A DNA stretch of 22,036 nt from a bacterium. GTDB taxonomy: Bacteria; JAUVQV01; DATDCY01. Below, piece by piece: positions 20,352 to 22,036 of the stretch (position 1 is its first letter; the number at the start of each line of letters is the position of its first letter). The stretch covers positions 1 to 22,036 of the forward strand of contig DATDCY010000211.1 in assembly GCA_036524115.1 (NCBI GenBank). The letters are read 5' to 3'. The notes under the pieces are model-generated. The model had not been told where the DNA came from. It searched no databases and saw nothing but the letters and a program-made list of their open reading frames with translations. Position numbers and translations under genes: made by a program.

Positions 20352-22036
20352 ATGATCGCTCTTCGCTGTAAGTCACGCTGTGTCCCGTTCCTGGCGGCCC
20401 TCCTGTCGTTGGCGCTGGTGGCGGGCCCCGCGGCCGTCCCGTCGTGGAGCTTCACCCCGTACCGCTCCATTCCCTTCAAGTTCAGGACAAAGCTCGCCCC
20501 GAACACGGTCGCCAACTTCAGGTTCCTGCTCTGGGACCGCAGCCGCGGAGGGACGTGGCTCTGGAGCGAGACCAAGAAGCTTCGCGTCGACAGCGGGGGC
20601 TACATCTCGACCAGCCTCGGGACGAAGGTCCCCTTCAGCACGTACAACGTCGAGTTCTCGCAGCAGATGTGGGTCGAGGTCCGTCGGGGGGCTCGCGTCC
20701 TCGGGCGCAAGGCGTTCACCGCGGTCCCGTACGCTCTCTGGAGCGCGACGAGTGATGTCGCCGGGCCTGCGGGGCCGACCGGCGCCCAGGGCACTACAGG
20801 CGCCACGGGTGCCACCGGTGCTGCGGGTGACGTCGGCCCCACGGGAGCGCAGGGGCCGACGGGCGCTGACTCGACGGTCCCGGGGCCCGCGGGGCCGGCG
20901 GGGGCGACAGGCGCACCGGGTCCCACGGGTGCCGACTCGATGGTCCCCGGTCCCGCGGGGCCGGCGGGCGCGACGGGTGCACAAGGTGAGGTTGGCCCGG
21001 CCGGTCCACAGGGTCCAACGGGAGCCGCTGGCGAGGTCGGCCCGACGGGTGCGACGGGTGCAGCGGGCGCCACCGGAGCGCAGGGTCCGGCGGGCGCTGA
21101 CTCGACGGTGCCGGGGCCGGCGGGGCCGGCGGGCGCGACCGGTGCGGCCGGGCCGCAGGGCATCCAAGGCGCGACGGGTGCTCTTGGGCCGACGGGTCCG
21201 CAGGGTATCCAGGGTGTGACTGGTGACGTTGGTGTTACGGGCGCAACTGGTGCGCAGGGTGAGACCGGCGCGACTGGGCCACAGGGTGCGCAGGGCGCAA
21301 CAGGTGATGTCGGCGCGACGGGTCCGCAGGGCATCCAGGGCGCAACAGGTGATGTCGGCGCGACGGGCGCGACGGGCGTTCAGGGCGTTCAGGGTGAGAC
21401 CGGTGCGACTGGTCCGCAGGGCATCCAAGGTGTGATCGGGAACGTCGGAGCCACGGGCGCCACCGGTGCAACTGGAGCGCAGGGCATTCAAGGTGAGACC
21501 GGGGCGACTGGGCCACAGGGGATACAGGGCGTAACTGGTGATGTCGGTGCGATAGGTCCGCAGGGCATCCGGGGCGAGACGGGTGCCACCGGTCCGATGG
21601 GTCCGCAGGGCATCCCGGGGGTCACTGGCGACGTTGGCGCGACGGGCGCGACGGGCGCCACGGGTGCGCAGGGCGCAACGGGTGATGTCGGTGCGACGGG
21701 TCCGCAGGGCGCGACCGGTGCAAGCGGACTGCAGGGCATCCAGGGTGAAACGGGCGCCACTGGTCCGATGGGTCCGCAGGGCATCCAGGGTGTGACCGGG
21801 GACGTCGGAGCCACGGGTGCAACCGGTGCGACAGGTGCGCAGGGCGTTCAGGGTGAGACCGGTGCGACTGGTCCGCAGGGCATCCAAGGTGTGATCGGGA
21901 ACGTCGGAGCCACGGGCGCCACCGGTGCAACTGGACTGCAGGGCATCCAGGGTGAAACGGGTGCCACCGGTCCGATGGGTCCGCAGGGCATCCAAGGTGT
22001 CACTGGTGACGTTGGCGCGACGGGTGCCACGGGTGC
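20352..22036 (+). CDS. Exported collagen-like (Gly-X-Y) repeat protein, 3' end outside window
   Basis: The frame is open from ATG 20352 to the window edge with no stop (561 complete codons). A signal peptide ([10 protein letters not shown], then [18 protein letters not shown]) precedes a globular N-terminal domain (~31-134). This domain has the pattern [21 protein letters not shown], here interrupted as LWSETKK and [12 protein letters not shown], then [14 protein letters not shown]. The pattern is common in bacterial surface proteins before repeat stalks. Residue 138 starts the collagen-like region, about 137 Gly-X-Y triplets, mostly [12 protein letters not shown] and GDV, with Thr or Gln at Y and very few Y-prolines. 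It is broken three times by GADSTVP or GADSMVP (171-177, 193-199, 248-254). It should be a rod-like cell-surface or fibre protein; its C-terminal head is not visible. The start is chosen because GGGGGG (20340-20345) lies 6 nt upstream. ATG 20346 abuts that run. Confidence 0.88.
   Translation, partial: MIALRCKSRCVPFLAALLSLALVAGPAAVPSWSFTPYRSIPFKFRTKLAPNTVANFRFLLWDRSRGGTWLWSETKKLRVDSGGYISTSLGTKVPFSTYNVEFSQQMWVEVRRGARVLGRKAFTAVPYALWSATSDVAGPAGPTGAQGTTGATGATGAAGDVGPTGAQGPTGADSTVPGPAGPAGATGAPGPTGADSMVPGPAGPAGATGAQGEVGPAGPQGPTGAAGEVGPTGATGAAGATGAQGPAGADSTVPGPAGPAGATGAAGPQGIQGATGALGPTGPQGIQGVTGDVGVTGATGAQGETGATGPQGAQGATGDVGATGPQGIQGATGDVGATGATGVQGVQGETGATGPQGIQGVIGNVGATGATGATGAQGIQGETGATGPQGIQGVTGDVGAIGPQGIRGETGATGPMGPQGIPGVTGDVGATGATGATGAQGATGDVGATGPQGATGASGLQGIQGETGATGPMGPQGIQGVTGDVGATGATGATGAQGVQGETGATGPQGIQGVIGNVGATGATGATGLQGIQGETGATGPMGPQGIQGVTGDVGATGATG
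20763..22036 (+). repeat. Gly-X-Y coding repeat tract
   Basis: A 9-bp-unit coding repeat in which every third codon is GGN. It contains higher-order copies. A 96-bp stretch at 21381-21476 recurs exactly at 21840-21935, a 459-bp (51-triplet) offset. Another near-copy unit (CTGCAGGGCATCCAGGGTGA onward) starts near 21729 and again near 21935. The tract runs off the window, so its full length is unknown. Confidence 0.9.

Noticed and set aside
20373-22030. Long minus-strand open frames with Ala-Pro-Val or Thr-Arg repeats opposite the collagen-like gene
   Set aside because: They are mirror translations of the Gly-X-Y repeat, which keeps several frames free of stops. The plus-strand frame alone has a signal peptide, a ribosome site and the GXY periodicity.
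20763-22036. Short-unit repeats considered as a CRISPR or VNTR non-coding array
   Set aside because: The period is 9 bp and strictly in frame with GGN codons across the tract. There are no spacers, and the protein reading explains the repeat.

Overview
The window is uniformly very GC-rich, with third codon positions almost all G or C (the percentage was not computed). It reads as the chromosome of a free-living Gram-negative bacterium. The evidence is: signal peptides on several proteins, an LpoA-like periplasmic-binding protein, a CHASE-domain sensor, a hybrid histidine kinase, a multi-membrane TPR glycosyltransferase-like protein, and the C-terminal ICSVCKKIRDD motif often seen in deltaproteobacterial-type signalling proteins. 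A Desulfobacterota/Myxococcota/NC10-like lineage fits, but no marker here fixes the phylum. I see no phage, transposase, plasmid or CRISPR content. No stretch of 300 bases lacks a gene. The largest gaps are 1281-1543, 8166-8432 and 3075-3306, and each is described.

Layout. (1) 1-3074, housekeeping: the 3' part of a periplasmic ligand-binding (penicillin-binding-protein-activator-like) gene, then purA with a clear sigma-70-type promoter, then tRNA-Lys(TTT) and tRNA-Glu(TTC) with their own strong promoter. (2) 3307-8165, signalling: a large class III nucleotide cyclase/AAA ATPase/TPR protein, a small secreted protein, and a convergent Crp/Fnr regulator with an intact-looking cyclic-nucleotide pocket. 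Cyclase and receptor are plausible partners. (3) 8433-13188, sensing: a CHASE-domain membrane protein ending in a four-cysteine motif with no kinase domain, facing a hybrid histidine kinase. The kinase lies 36 bp behind an exported transglutaminase-like protein on the minus strand.

(4) 13334-18107, a tight five-gene plus-strand operon in which every junction overlaps by 4-8 bp: GT2 glycosyltransferase fused to GtrA, SAM methyltransferase, an unrecognised 137-residue protein, GMC-type FAD oxidoreductase, and an extended SDR. It looks like a pathway that makes, modifies and flips a lipid-linked sugar. (5) 18127-22036: a TMTC-like GT-C/TPR membrane protein on the minus strand, divergent from an exported collagen-like protein on the plus strand. 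The collagen-like protein is open at the window end, with about 137 Gly-X-Y triplets, three identical-type interruptions and a 96-bp exact internal DNA repeat.

The best leads are the cyclase/Crp neighbourhood, the GtrA-GMC-SDR operon (a possible analogue of the GtrA/DprE1/DprE2 arrangement), the collagen plus TMTC-like pair, and a pair of near-identical palindromes flanking a hairpin just upstream of the purA promoter.
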